Origin: Stercoripulliclostridium_A sp963642145
GTDB lineage: Bacteria; Bacillota; Clostridia; Christensenellales; DTU072
Reading direction: 5' to 3'
Length of the DNA: 35,359 nt
Assembly (NCBI GenBank): GCA_963642145.1
Contig: CAVIFU010000016.1
Coordinates: forward strand, 1 to 35,359
The translations under genes and the position numbers were made by a program. Positions 1-7,456 of the stretch are shown here, one piece after another (position 1 is the first letter of the stretch; every line of letters starts with the position of its first letter). The notes under the pieces were generated by a model, which saw only the letters and a list, made by a program, of their open reading frames with translations, made no database searches and had not been told where the DNA came from.

Positions 1-74
1 TGGAGCGGGTGATGGGAATCGGACCCACGCAACCAGCTTGGAAGGCTGGTGTTCTACCATTGAACTACACCCGC
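1..74 (-). tRNA. tRNA-Gly (anticodon TCC)
   Basis: Read on the minus strand, this is a full tRNA cloverleaf starting GCGGGTG and ending with the matching CACCCGC, the discriminator base U and an encoded CCA at the window edge. The anticodon stem CCAGC/GCTGG encloses the loop CTTCCAA, giving anticodon TCC (glycine, GGA/GGG codons). The T arm has the usual GGTCCGATTCC form. It has its own promoter upstream at 103-131. Anything downstream of the CCA lies outside the window. Confidence 0.96.
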
Positions 75-102
75 AAATCGCTTAATTCACAAGCGCTTAA
101 TT

Positions 103-131
103 AGTATATCCAACACGAGAGTCTTTGTCAA
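103..131 (-). promoter_or_regulatory. Sigma-A promoter of tRNA-Gly
   Basis: On the minus strand there is a perfect -35 TTGACA (126-131), a 17-bp spacer and TATACT as -10 (103-108). This places the transcript start about 20 nt before the tRNA 5' end, leaving a short leader. The leader contains CGCTTAATT twice. Confidence 0.85.
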
Positions 132-182
132 TCAAAATAACCGATTTTTATAAAATCAATGAATAATTTTATTTAGACTTCT

Positions 183-1136
183 CTAAGGGAGCACGTCCGA
201 CATCAAATTGACGATTTCGTCGGCGTAAGGATTGAGCGGTTTTAGAGCAGTTTCGATGTAGTTTTTTTGGAATCGAGTGCCGATAAGCGCGTTTTCGACG
301 GCAGGCGGAACGTCGATGTCGAGCGAATCCGAGTAAGCCTTGATTTTTTTTATGACGCCGTCGGCAATCGATAACCCGATGCTCAATTCTCCGAACGACA
401 ATCTGCCTTCTACTTCCAAGTCGAAGTCCGGATTTGAGTCGAGTATCCATTTTTCCGACGAGTATAAGTCGGTAAGCTCACGAAATTCCGATTCCGGCAC
501 GCTTACTTCTTTTGCCGAACCGTATACTTTTTCAAAAGACTCAGTTATGGCATTTTTCAATTGTTCGACGGTGACGTCGCTATTCAGCTCACGCAAATTA
601 ACGACGCGCGACTTAACGCTGTCTACACCTTTTGCGCGGAGCTTCAACGGACTCGGATTAAGCACTTTACTCATAATATCGGTGTTTTCGTCCACCAAAA
701 GCGTGCCGTGATGCAGTTTTGCACTCTTTCCGAACTTGAAGGCGTTTCCGCTGAATTTAAGTCCGTTTACCGTCAAGTCGTTACGTCCGCTTATATCGGC
801 GGATATCCCGAAAGCGGCAACGGCGTTTGCGATTACGCCGAGTTGTTTTTTTGTGTCGTAGTCATCGGGGCTTAGTATAAAAGTAAAGTTTAGGTTCCCC
901 AAATCGTGATATACGGCACCTCCGCCCGTAGTTCTGCGCGCAATGCGAATTCCCGATTCTTTGGCTCGGGCAAAGTTCACTTCTTTGTAGGCGTTCTGCC
1001 ATTTGCCTATTACCACGGTTTTTTTGTTTTGCCATAGGTATAGCGTGGGTTCGCCGTCGAAGTTTGAGTACAGGTACGTTTCGAGCGCCAAATTCATGTA
1101 CGGATCGGTAACTTTTGATATAACGGATTTTGCCAT
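183..1136 (-). CDS. lplA: Lipoate-protein ligase A
   Basis: This 317-residue enzyme activates lipoate (or octanoate) with ATP and attaches it to the lysine of lipoyl domains such as those of 2-oxoacid dehydrogenases and glycine cleavage H protein. It shows the family signatures: RRTTGGGAVYHDLGNLNF in the N-terminal third, then GRNDLTVNGLKFSGNA carrying the catalytic lysine, then HHGTLLV. Length fits the Gram-positive LplA/LplJ type with an accessory C-terminal domain. The frame stays open 47 codons further upstream, but homology starts at MAKSVIS. A perfect promoter lies immediately before that ATG, so the longer start is rejected. It stands alone and is divergent from eda. The only SD-like GGAG is 12 nt from the ATG and would be upstream of the predicted transcript start. 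Confidence 0.93.
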   Translation of the reverse strand: MAKSVISKVTDPYMNLALETYLYSNFDGEPTLYLWQNKKTVVIGKWQNAYKEVNFARAKESGIRIARRTTGGGAVYHDLGNLNFTFILSPDDYDTKKQLGVIANAVAAFGISADISGRNDLTVNGLKFSGNAFKFGKSAKLHHGTLLVDENTDIMSKVLNPSPLKLRAKGVDSVKSRVVNLRELNSDVTVEQLKNAITESFEKVYGSAKEVSVPESEFRELTDLYSSEKWILDSNPDFDLEVEGRLSFGELSIGLSIADGVIKKIKAYSDSLDIDVPPAVENALIGTRFQKNYIETALKPLNPYADEIVNLMSDVLP

Positions 1137-1142
1137 AACCGT

Positions 1143-1171
1143 ATTATACTCCGCATTTTTCCAAAAAGCAA
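1143..1171 (-). promoter_or_regulatory. Promoter of lplA, possibly leaderless
   Basis: On the minus strand: -35 TTGCTT (1166-1171), exactly 17 bp, then TATAAT (1143-1148). Only six bases (ACGGTT) separate the -10 from the ATG of lplA, so the expected initiation point is the A of the start codon itself. The SD-like GGAG lies inside the spacer and would not be transcribed. Confidence 0.75.
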
Positions 1172-1198
1172 CGCGGAATTTCGTTTTGTACATACTTA

Positions 1199-1227
1199 TT
1201 GACTTAAACGCGCACATAATATATAAT
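1199..1227 (+). promoter_or_regulatory. Promoter of eda-kdgK, CGCGC-spacer class
   Basis: TTGACT (1199-1204), a 17-bp spacer (taaacgcgcacataata) and TATAAT (1222-1227) form a near-consensus vegetative promoter. The spacer has an alternating C/G run in the middle and TAAT just before the -10, as do three other promoters in this window. The leader that follows contains GCGTGCGC twice, at 1236-1243 and 1252-1259, starting 16 bp apart. Confidence 0.85.
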
Positions 1228-1271
1228 ACTTTTGTGCGTGCGCAACGCGGCGCGTGCGCGAAGGAGAATTT

Positions 1272-1913
1272 ATGCAAGTAAGCGATTTTATCAAATCCGT
1301 AGGACTGGTACCGGTTGTCAAAGTCAATAGGGCAACGGACGTCATACCGCTTGTCGGCGCGCTCATAGAGGGCGGCATACCCGTTGCGGAAATAACTTTC
1401 CGTACCGACTGTGCGCCGGAAGCCATAGCTCTTGCCGTAGAAAAATACGGTGACGTAGCCCTTATCGGGGCAGGAACGGTTACCGACGGTGATCAGGCGG
1501 CGCGCGCGATCCGCGCGGGAGCCAAGTTTATAGTAAGCCCGGGACTTTCGGAGGAGGTCTCCGAAGTGTGTAGGAAGACCGGTGTGCCGTATGTTGCGGG
1601 AGCCGTTACGCCTACGGAAATAATGCGTGCCGTGGCGTTGGGCAATAGGATAATCAAGTTTTTCCCGGCGTCCGTATACGGCGGAGTTGCCGCCATCAAA
1701 GCGTTGTCTGCGCCTTTCAAAGACGTGGTGTTCTTGCCTACCGGCGGCATAAACGCTGCCAATTTAGCCGACTATATCGGGCTCAAAAACGTCATAGCAT
1801 GCGGCGGAAGTTGGATGGTCAAGGAATCGTTTATCGAAGCGGGCGACTATGCGGAAGTAACCAAACTTTCGCGTGAAGCTCGTCAAATAATACAAGAGAA
1901 GAGAGGATTTTAG
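1272..1913 (+). CDS. eda: 2-keto-3-deoxy-6-phosphogluconate (KDPG) aldolase
   Basis: This 213-residue class I aldolase cleaves KDPG to pyruvate and glyceraldehyde-3-phosphate, the last step of the Entner-Doudoroff and uronate routes. It has the Eda pattern: E40 in PVAEITFRT (general base position), R44, the GAGTV strand near 66-70, and Schiff-base K129 in IIKFFPAS. The phosphate-binding PTGGIN and ACGGSW follow. The ATG at 1272 is chosen because AAGGAG precedes it at good spacing; an upstream in-frame start would put the SD inside the coding region. Just 1 nt separates it from kdgK, so the two are co-transcribed. Confidence 0.95.
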   Translation: MQVSDFIKSVGLVPVVKVNRATDVIPLVGALIEGGIPVAEITFRTDCAPEAIALAVEKYGDVALIGAGTVTDGDQAARAIRAGAKFIVSPGLSEEVSEVCRKTGVPYVAGAVTPTEIMRAVALGNRIIKFFPASVYGGVAAIKALSAPFKDVVFLPTGGINAANLADYIGLKNVIACGGSWMVKESFIEAGDYAEVTKLSREARQIIQEKRGF

Positions 1914-1914
1914 C

Positions 1915-2931
1915 ATGAAAATCGTTACTTTCGGAGAAATTATGTTAAGGCTTGCGCCCGAGGGCTACCTTAGGTTTTTGCAAGCCGACAAATACGGCGC
2001 GGTGTATGGCGGAGGTGAAGCGAACGTCGCGGTATCGCTTGCGAGATTCGGAGAGGACTCCGTGTACGTCACCAAACTCCCCAAACATGAAATAGGAGAA
2101 GGCGCGATCGAGGCGTTGCGCAAAACCGGCGTAGATACGTCAAAAATCGTCAGAGGCGGCGCGCGCATCGGCATATATTTTTGCGAGAAAGGCGCAAGTC
2201 AACGCCCGTCCAAAGTCATATACGATAGGGCGCACTCGGCTTTTGCGGAGTCGGATGCCGAAGATTACGATTGGGACGCCATATTTACGGGCGCCGATTG
2301 GTTCCATTTCACAGGCATAACGCCGGCGCTCGGCAAGGGCGTCAGGGAAACGCTTACGGCGGCTTGCAAGGTAGCTAAGGATAGGGGAATAACCGTTTCG
2401 TGCGACTTGAATTACCGCAAGGCGCTATGGACGCGTCAAGAAGCGCGCGAGGCAATGACGGCACTCATGCCGTACGTTGACGTACTTATTTCCAACGAAG
2501 AGGACGCTTACGACGTATTCGGCATTTCCGGCGGTAACGACGTCGGCAAAGGCGAAGTCGGCGCGGAGACTTACCGCAAGGTAGCCGAAGAGCTTATATC
2601 GCGGTTCGATCTCAAATACGCCGCCATAACCTTGCGCGGCAGCATTTCCGCCAACGACAACCGTTGGTCTGCAATACTCACGGACGCGAACAAGAATATG
2701 TTTAAGTCCAAGGAATACCTGATTCATATCGTTGACAGAGTCGGCGGCGGCGATAGTTTCGGCGCCGGGCTGATATACGGACTAAACCGTTACGACGCGC
2801 AAAAGGCATTGGAATTTGCTGTAGCGGCGTCATGTTTGAAGCAGACAATTGAGGGCGACTTTAACGCGGTAACGGTAGACGAGGTTCTCGGACTTGCCGA
2901 GGGCAACGGCTCGGGAAGAATTAAGAGATGA
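1915..2931 (+). CDS. kdgK: 2-keto-3-deoxygluconate kinase (PfkB family)
   Basis: This 338-residue sugar kinase phosphorylates 2-keto-3-deoxygluconate to KDPG, which the upstream gene's product then cleaves. It has the PfkB/ribokinase fold markers: the N-terminal FGEIMLRLAP and the GGGEANVAVSLARFG substrate lid region. The C-terminal signature GGGDSFGAG begins at residue 277, with D280 as the predicted catalytic base. Pairing with eda one base away makes KDG kinase much more likely than a fructokinase. The gene starts at ATG with AGAGAGG upstream inside the end of eda. No transporter or dehydratase for uronates is present nearby, so the origin of the substrate is unknown. Confidence 0.92.
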   Translation: MKIVTFGEIMLRLAPEGYLRFLQADKYGAVYGGGEANVAVSLARFGEDSVYVTKLPKHEIGEGAIEALRKTGVDTSKIVRGGARIGIYFCEKGASQRPSKVIYDRAHSAFAESDAEDYDWDAIFTGADWFHFTGITPALGKGVRETLTAACKVAKDRGITVSCDLNYRKALWTRQEAREAMTALMPYVDVLISNEEDAYDVFGISGGNDVGKGEVGAETYRKVAEELISRFDLKYAAITLRGSISANDNRWSAILTDANKNMFKSKEYLIHIVDRVGGGDSFGAGLIYGLNRYDAQKALEFAVAASCLKQTIEGDFNAVTVDEVLGLAEGNGSGRIKR

Positions 2932-2975
2932 GCGTTTAGGTGCCCTAAATACACAAGTTGGGCACCCAATAACGC
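2932..2975 (+). other. Nested hairpin between kdgK and the GtrA gene
   Basis: GGTGCCC (2939-2945) pairs with GGGCACC (2960-2966), and the flanking GCGTT (2932-2936) can pair with AACGC (2971-2975). No T run follows, so it is not a standard intrinsic terminator. It could be an mRNA stability or processing element separating eda-kdgK from the next genes. Confidence 0.5.
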
Positions 2976-3008
2976 GATTCAAGAGCAAATAAAGTCGGAG
3001 GACATAAG

Positions 3009-3677
3009 ATGAAAGAGAAATTCAAAGCGTTTTTTACCAAGATCAAAGATTTTCTTAACGCGCACAAAAACATTACGCAACTTGTCAAGTTCACGTTTTT
3101 GAGTTGCATTGCGGCTATAGTTGAAGTGGCGTCGCTCAACATTCTGCTTGCGGCGCTCAAAAAGTATGCCGATACGCCGGTGGACTGGTTCATATTCCAT
3201 TACGGCGCCGATGAAAACGGACTTTGCGGATTTATAGCGTTTATCGTTTCGACGGTGCTGGCGCAGATCGTGTCGTTTGTCGTCAACCGCAAAAAGACGT
3301 TCAACGCCAACAACAACTTAGCGTTCAGCATAATCGCTTACGTGATAATGGAAGCCGTGATAATAGGCTTACAAATCTGGTCGGGACCTTTGCTTACCGG
3401 CGTGCTTGTCAAAGCCGGCGTATCCAACCACGCGCTTGCGAGCAACATAAGCAAATTCTCCTGGATGTTTATGTCGTTTGTCGTCGTATTCGTCATGGAC
3501 AAGTTCGTCATTATGCGTAATACGGACAAAAAGAAGAAGGTTGCCGAAGCCCCGGGGGAAGACGGCATTTCCGCCGAAGAGGCATGCGACAACGCAAAAA
3601 ACAATATTGTAGAAACCGTCGCGGAAACGGACAGCGTTTGCGCGGACGCATCGGAGGCACAAGATGACAGAAACTAA
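3009..3677 (+). CDS. GtrA-family four-helix membrane protein
   Basis: This 222-residue protein matches the GtrA-like fold (polyprenol-linked sugar translocation or cell-wall glycosylation). It has a short basic N-terminus, then four hydrophobic segments starting around LVKFTFLSCIAAIVEV. The second helix is followed by the family-typical SFVVNRKKTFN. After the last helix (FSWMFMSFVVVFVMDKFVIM) there is an acidic tail of about 50 residues rich in Glu, Asp and Ala that the core family lacks. GGAGG precedes the ATG, and the 3' end overlaps the next gene by 14 nt. The family assignment is good; the sugar and the partner glycosyltransferase are unknown. Confidence 0.8.
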   Translation: MKEKFKAFFTKIKDFLNAHKNITQLVKFTFLSCIAAIVEVASLNILLAALKKYADTPVDWFIFHYGADENGLCGFIAFIVSTVLAQIVSFVVNRKKTFNANNNLAFSIIAYVIMEAVIIGLQIWSGPLLTGVLVKAGVSNHALASNISKFSWMFMSFVVVFVMDKFVIMRNTDKKKKVAEAPGEDGISAEEACDNAKNNIVETVAETDSVCADASEAQDDRN

Positions 3678-4557
3678 GCATTACGACGTATTGACCATCG
3701 GGCACACGTCGTTAGACTACAACATCGATTATTTGGATAACACGGTAGTGGAAATAGGCGGAGCGGTAATATATTCTTCCGCCGCGGCGTACGCGCTCGG
3801 GCACAAAGTCGCGGCGATTACCAAGCTTGCAAAAGCGGACGTATCCCGACTCGACGCGCTCACATTACCCAAGGAAGACATATATTGCACGTTCTCGGAG
3901 CATTCCACATCCATACGCAACAAGTATTTTACCGCGGATAAGGAACGCCGCAGTTGCGTTTGTTTGAGCCAAGCGGAAGGCTTTACGGCGTCGGATATAC
4001 CGCAAGGCGTAACCGGCGACATATACCACCTTGCGGGGCTGATATACGGCGATTTTGACGGTACGCTCATCAAGGAATTGTCCAAGCGCGGCAAGGTAGC
4101 CGTTGACGTTCAAGCGCTTTTACGTCACGCCGGCGGCAAGGACGGAGAGATGTACTTTGAAGACTGGGCGGACAAAAAGGAATTACTCCCGTACGTGGAT
4201 TATTTCAAGACGGACACCGCGGAAGCGGAGATTCTTACCGGGACAACGGACAGAGCGGAAGCCGCCAAAATGATGCACGGTTGGGGAGCTAAGGAAGTAG
4301 TTATCACCAACAACAAAGAAGTGCTTGCCTATGACGGAGAAACCATGGCGGCATGCCCGATCAAGGCGCGCAACCTGAGCGGACGCAGCGGACGCGGCGA
4401 CACCACTTTTGCCGCATACATTACCGAGCGACTCAACGCGCCGCTTACGGAAGCATTGCTTTGGGCAACGGCTACCGTCAGCTTGAAGATGGAGCACGTA
4501 GGCGCGCTCAGGGCGAGCAGAAGCGACATTGCGGAATACATCAAGGAGTTTTATTGA
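3664..4557 (+). CDS. PfkB-family carbohydrate or nucleoside kinase, substrate unknown
   Basis: This 297-residue protein has ribokinase-family features: an N-terminal DVLTIGHTSLDYN strand, EIGGAVIYSSAAAYALGH near residues 32-49, and the anion-hole/catalytic motif GRGDTTFAAY at 243-252 with D246 as the likely base. The motif differs from the usual GAGDxFxxG, having R and TT instead of A and xF. It therefore sits in a divergent branch, and the sugar cannot be named. GGAGG is placed 6 nt before the ATG, inside the preceding GtrA gene. The stop codon overlaps the next start (TGATGA), showing translational coupling to the GH109-like protein. The two may act on the same sugar. Confidence 0.85.
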   Translation: MTETKHYDVLTIGHTSLDYNIDYLDNTVVEIGGAVIYSSAAAYALGHKVAAITKLAKADVSRLDALTLPKEDIYCTFSEHSTSIRNKYFTADKERRSCVCLSQAEGFTASDIPQGVTGDIYHLAGLIYGDFDGTLIKELSKRGKVAVDVQALLRHAGGKDGEMYFEDWADKKELLPYVDYFKTDTAEAEILTGTTDRAEAAKMMHGWGAKEVVITNNKEVLAYDGETMAACPIKARNLSGRSGRGDTTFAAYITERLNAPLTEALLWATATVSLKMEHVGALRASRSDIAEYIKEFY

Positions 4558-5795
4558 TGAAAAGGAAGGACAAACCCCAAATCAAAGCGGGGATAATAGG
4601 TCTCGGCGGCAGAGGGATAGGGCTACTCAAACAGCTTGTAAGGATGAAGGACGTGCAAATAACGCACGTAGCGGATTTATATGAGGACAGAGCAAAACAG
4701 GGCGCCGACATCGTCAAACGCCGCAAGCACAACATGCCGGCGATATCGCTTGACTACAAAGAGGTCATTGCCGATCCCGAAGTCGATACGGTATTCGTAT
4801 TTTGTTCGTGGGAAGACCATATCAGAGTTGCGATAGAGTCGATGCGTGCCGGCAAACCCGTCGGCATAGAGGTCGGCGGCGCGTACAATTTAGAAGACTG
4901 CTGGAACCTTGTCAACGCCTATGAACGCACGGGCACGCCGTGCATGATGTTGGAAAACTGCTGTTACGGTCGTTACGAGCTGATGGTTACCAACATGGTG
5001 CGCCAAGGTATGTTCGGCGACGTCGTACATTGTTCGGGCGGCTACATGCACGATCTTCGCAGTGAAATCGCTCACGGCAAAGAGAACCGCCATTACAGGT
5101 TGCGCAACTACTTGACGCGCAATTGCGAGAATTACCCCACCCACGAGTTGGGACCGATTGCCAAGTTGCTTGGCATAAACAGGGGCAATTTGATGGTGTC
5201 GCTGACGTCGGTATCGAGTTCCGCCAAGGGCTTGAAACGCTATGTCGACGACGGCAAGGCGTCAAATGAAGAGCTCAAAGGCGCCGAGTTCAAGCAAGGC
5301 GACGTCGTAACAACGGTTATCAAGTGCCTAAACGGCGAAACGATAGTTCTAACCCTCGATACAACCCTTCCGCGCTCATACAGTCGCGGATTCACGGTAA
5401 GAGGCACCAAAGGCATGTATCAGGAGGACAACCAAACGATATTCCTCGACGACGAGCACCACAAGTTCGAGTTCGACGGTAAACCGCTATGGAATAACGC
5501 CAAAAAATATTTCGGCAAGTACGAGCACCCGATATGGCGTAAGTACCGCAAAGAGGGCGTTCGCGGCGGACACGGAGGTATGGATTACCTTGTGTTACGC
5601 GCTTTTATAGAAGCGGTAGAGAACGGCACGCATATGCCGATAGACGTATACGATACCGCGTCCTGGATGGCGATCACGCCGCTTTCGGAGCAGTCGATCA
5701 AAAACGGATACAGCAGGATGACCATACCGGATTTCACTCTCGGCAAGTTCCGCAACCGCACGGATAAAGCAGAAGGCAGATATAACCTGGATTAG
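4557..5795 (+). CDS. Gfo/Idh/MocA-fold protein resembling GH109 glycosidases
   Basis: This 412-residue protein has an N-terminal Rossmann fold: GIIGLGGRGIG at about residues 11-21, then HVADLYEDR. The rest matches the NAD-dependent glycoside hydrolase family 109 rather than ordinary dehydrogenases. Examples are ENCCYGRYEL, MVRQGMFGDVVHCSGGYMHDLR, the NYPTHELGPIAKLLGINRGN block and a C-terminal HGGMDYLVLRAFIEAVENG. GH109 enzymes (alpha-N-acetylgalactosaminidase is the founding activity) use bound NAD+ in an oxidation-elimination mechanism. Activity and sugar here are inferred. No signal peptide is visible, so the protein is cytoplasmic, unlike secreted relatives. AAGGAG lies 8 nt before the ATG, which overlaps the upstream stop. 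It may equally be an oxidoreductase. Confidence 0.8.
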   Translation: MKRKDKPQIKAGIIGLGGRGIGLLKQLVRMKDVQITHVADLYEDRAKQGADIVKRRKHNMPAISLDYKEVIADPEVDTVFVFCSWEDHIRVAIESMRAGKPVGIEVGGAYNLEDCWNLVNAYERTGTPCMMLENCCYGRYELMVTNMVRQGMFGDVVHCSGGYMHDLRSEIAHGKENRHYRLRNYLTRNCENYPTHELGPIAKLLGINRGNLMVSLTSVSSSAKGLKRYVDDGKASNEELKGAEFKQGDVVTTVIKCLNGETIVLTLDTTLPRSYSRGFTVRGTKGMYQEDNQTIFLDDEHHKFEFDGKPLWNNAKKYFGKYEHPIWRKYRKEGVRGGHGGMDYLVLRAFIEAVENGTHMPIDVYDTASWMAITPLSEQSIKNGYSRMTIPDFTLGKFRNRTDKAEGRYNLD

Positions 5796-5796
5796 T

Positions 5797-6882
5797 ATGG
5801 AAGAAGCAGTAAACGCCGTCCTTGTCAACGTCGGCGAAGACAAAGATTTAGATAAACCGTTAGAGGAGCTTGAATCCCTGGCGAAAACCGCCGGATATGA
5901 GGTAAAAGCGTATCTTACGCAACGTAAAGATAAGCCCGATAAGGCCTACTACATCGGAACGGGCAAACTCGAAGAGCTCAAAAATGTAGTTATAGCTACC
6001 GATTGTGGCATTGTAATATTCGATAACGAGCTTAGCGGAACGCAACTAAACAACTTGGAGAAGCATTTAGGCATTCCCGTAGAGGACAGAGCCGGGCTCA
6101 TTATAGAGATATTCGCGCGCCACGCGACCAGCAACGAAGGTAAGTTACAAGTAGAGCTCATGCGCAAAAAAAAGATGCTTCCGCGCGTTCTCGGACAGGG
6201 CGTTGTTTTGTCACGTCAAGGAGGCGGTGGCGGTGGCGGAGGCGGCGCCAGGCGCGGCGGAGGCGAGCAACAGCAAGAGCTTGACAAACGCACCATTCGT
6301 GCGGAGATCCGCGATTTGGAGGCGCGCATAGACAAACTTGGCGAAGAGCGCGCGTTGCGCAGAGAAAAGCGCGTCAAAAACAAACTCAAAGTCGTATCCC
6401 TCGTCGGATACACCAACGCCGGCAAATCCACTCTCATGAACGCCATGACCAAGGCGGGCGTGTTGGAAGAAAACAAGCTGTTCGCCACCCTCGATCCTGT
6501 CGGGCGCAAGCTTTGGCTCGATACCGGCAAGGAGTTTTTGCTTGTAGATACCGTCGGATTCATTTCGAGGTTACCGCACGAGTTTGTCAGGGCGTTCCGC
6601 TCCACTTTGGAAGAAACCAAATATTCCGACCTCATTTTGCACGTAGTCGATTCCGCCAATCCCGATTGCGCCGAGCAGTTTGCCGTCGTCAATGAAGTTC
6701 TCGATTCGATAGGCGTCAAGGATACGCCGATAATCGTCGTTTACAACAAAATCGATTCGCACGACGGTGGCGTTGCGCTCCCGGCGTGGGACAACGCCGT
6801 GTACGTCAGCGCAAAGTACGGAGAGGGGATAGACGAACTCAAACGCAAAATATCCGAAACTTTGTTCGGCGCGGACGCATAA
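5797..6882 (+). CDS. hflX: Ribosome-associated GTPase HflX
   Basis: This 361-residue GTPase binds the 50S subunit and splits stalled ribosomes. The N-terminal domain (residues 1-135) includes YYIGTGKLEEL and the family block ARHATSNEGKLQVELMR. The GTPase domain has G1 GYTNAGKST (204-212), G3 DTVGF (251-255) and G4 NKID (317-320). The segment joining the domains is unusual. After LSRQ there are nine consecutive glycines (142-150; DNA 6220-6246), then ARRGGGEQQQELDKR. Relatives normally have a shorter glycine stretch followed by RGPGETQLE. The gene starts one base after the previous stop with only a weak SD, so translation may rely on coupling. Confidence 0.95.
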   Translation: MEEAVNAVLVNVGEDKDLDKPLEELESLAKTAGYEVKAYLTQRKDKPDKAYYIGTGKLEELKNVVIATDCGIVIFDNELSGTQLNNLEKHLGIPVEDRAGLIIEIFARHATSNEGKLQVELMRKKKMLPRVLGQGVVLSRQGGGGGGGGGARRGGGEQQQELDKRTIRAEIRDLEARIDKLGEERALRREKRVKNKLKVVSLVGYTNAGKSTLMNAMTKAGVLEENKLFATLDPVGRKLWLDTGKEFLLVDTVGFISRLPHEFVRAFRSTLEETKYSDLILHVVDSANPDCAEQFAVVNEVLDSIGVKDTPIIVVYNKIDSHDGGVALPAWDNAVYVSAKYGEGIDELKRKISETLFGADA

Positions 6883-6916
6883 AACGAAGGCGCTAAAAGT
6901 TTATTTTGCAGAATCG

Positions 6917-6944
6917 TTGACAAATTCCATAGATATGGTATACT
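6917..6944 (+). promoter_or_regulatory. Promoter of SRP RNA
   Basis: A perfect -35 TTGACA (6917-6922), a 16-bp spacer and TATACT (6939-6944) predict a start near 6951. This matches the 5' end expected for the SRP RNA. Confidence 0.85.
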
Positions 6945-6950
6945 AATTGA

Positions 6951-7217
6951 CGTGTGCTATATGGGGAGCCAGCGGTGCCCTGTAACCTGCAATCCGCTAC
7001 AGCAGGATAGAACACCCACCGAGGTCTGTCGTATGGGAAGCCGACGCATACAAGGGATGTCGATACCAAGGTCTTGTGCAATTTCGGGTCGTGAACCGTG
7101 TCAGAACTTGACCGTAGCAGCACTAAGCGATTTACGGGATGTGCCACGAGGAAGCTTTGGAGGAGTTACCTATATGCGAGCCGATCCGGTATGGCAAATC
7201 GGAGTGGGCGCACACAC
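6951..7217 (+). ncRNA. ffs: Signal recognition particle RNA, large Bacillus type with Alu domain
   Basis: The segment GCGGTGCCCTGTAACCTGC (6972-6990), followed by a CCGCT and AGCAGG, is nearly identical to the Alu-domain loops of Bacillus SRP RNA. The 5' end GTGTGC pairs with GCACAC near 7210-7215, closing a molecule of about 265 nt. The apical S domain is at 7101-7121: GTCAG on one side and AGCAGCAC on the other form the Ffh-binding internal loop. Between them lies AACTTGACCGT in place of the common GGAA-tetraloop sequence. The RNA scaffolds Ffh for co-translational membrane targeting. Promoter and terminator are both recognisable. End coordinates are good to a few bases. Confidence 0.93.
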
Positions 7218-7229
7218 ATTGACTTTTAC

Positions 7230-7263
7230 GGCTGTTAAGGGCGTTCCCTTAGCAGCCTTTCTC
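7230..7263 (+). terminator. Intrinsic terminator of SRP RNA
   Basis: GGCTGTTAAGGG (7230-7241), loop CGTT, then CCCTTAGCAGCC (7246-7257) forms a 12-bp stem with a single G-U pair. It is followed by a short T-rich tail, TTTCTCGT. The tail is weak but the stem is strong, and the location just after the SRP RNA fits. Confidence 0.75.
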
Positions 7264-7390
7264 GTATAGGGGAAAATAAATAAGGATGCCCGCCCACCCG
7301 CCCCGTAAGGATGATAAAATAAATCGTAACGCGTAACGGCTTTTGTGTTTCTCATTAGCGGAAACCCTGCCAAGCTTATCAAAAAAACAA

Positions 7391-7419
7391 TTGACTATAC
7401 GCGCGTGGTAATATATAAT
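7391..7419 (+). promoter_or_regulatory. Promoter of the small lipoprotein-proS unit, CGCGC-spacer class
   Basis: TTGACT (7391-7396), a 17-bp spacer (atacgcgcgtggtaata) and TATAAT (7414-7419). The spacer contains the palindrome ACGCGCGT at 7399-7406 and TAAT before the -10. The stretch between the SRP terminator (7263) and this promoter holds nothing else recognisable. Confidence 0.85.
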
Positions 7420-7456
7420 AAAAGAAATAAACTTAAACAACGGAGCAAATCCAAAC

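Noticed and set aside
120..182. AT-rich hairpin after lplA as its terminator
   Set aside because: ATAAAAT/ATTTTAT can pair but has no G-C pair; too weak to support.
4353..4556. Upstream extension of the GH109-like frame
   Set aside because: It overlaps the end of the PfkB gene in another frame; homology and SD place the start at 4557.
6952..7269. Open reading frame of about 105 codons across the SRP RNA
   Set aside because: It overlaps the highly conserved SRP RNA sequence, and its protein resembles nothing.
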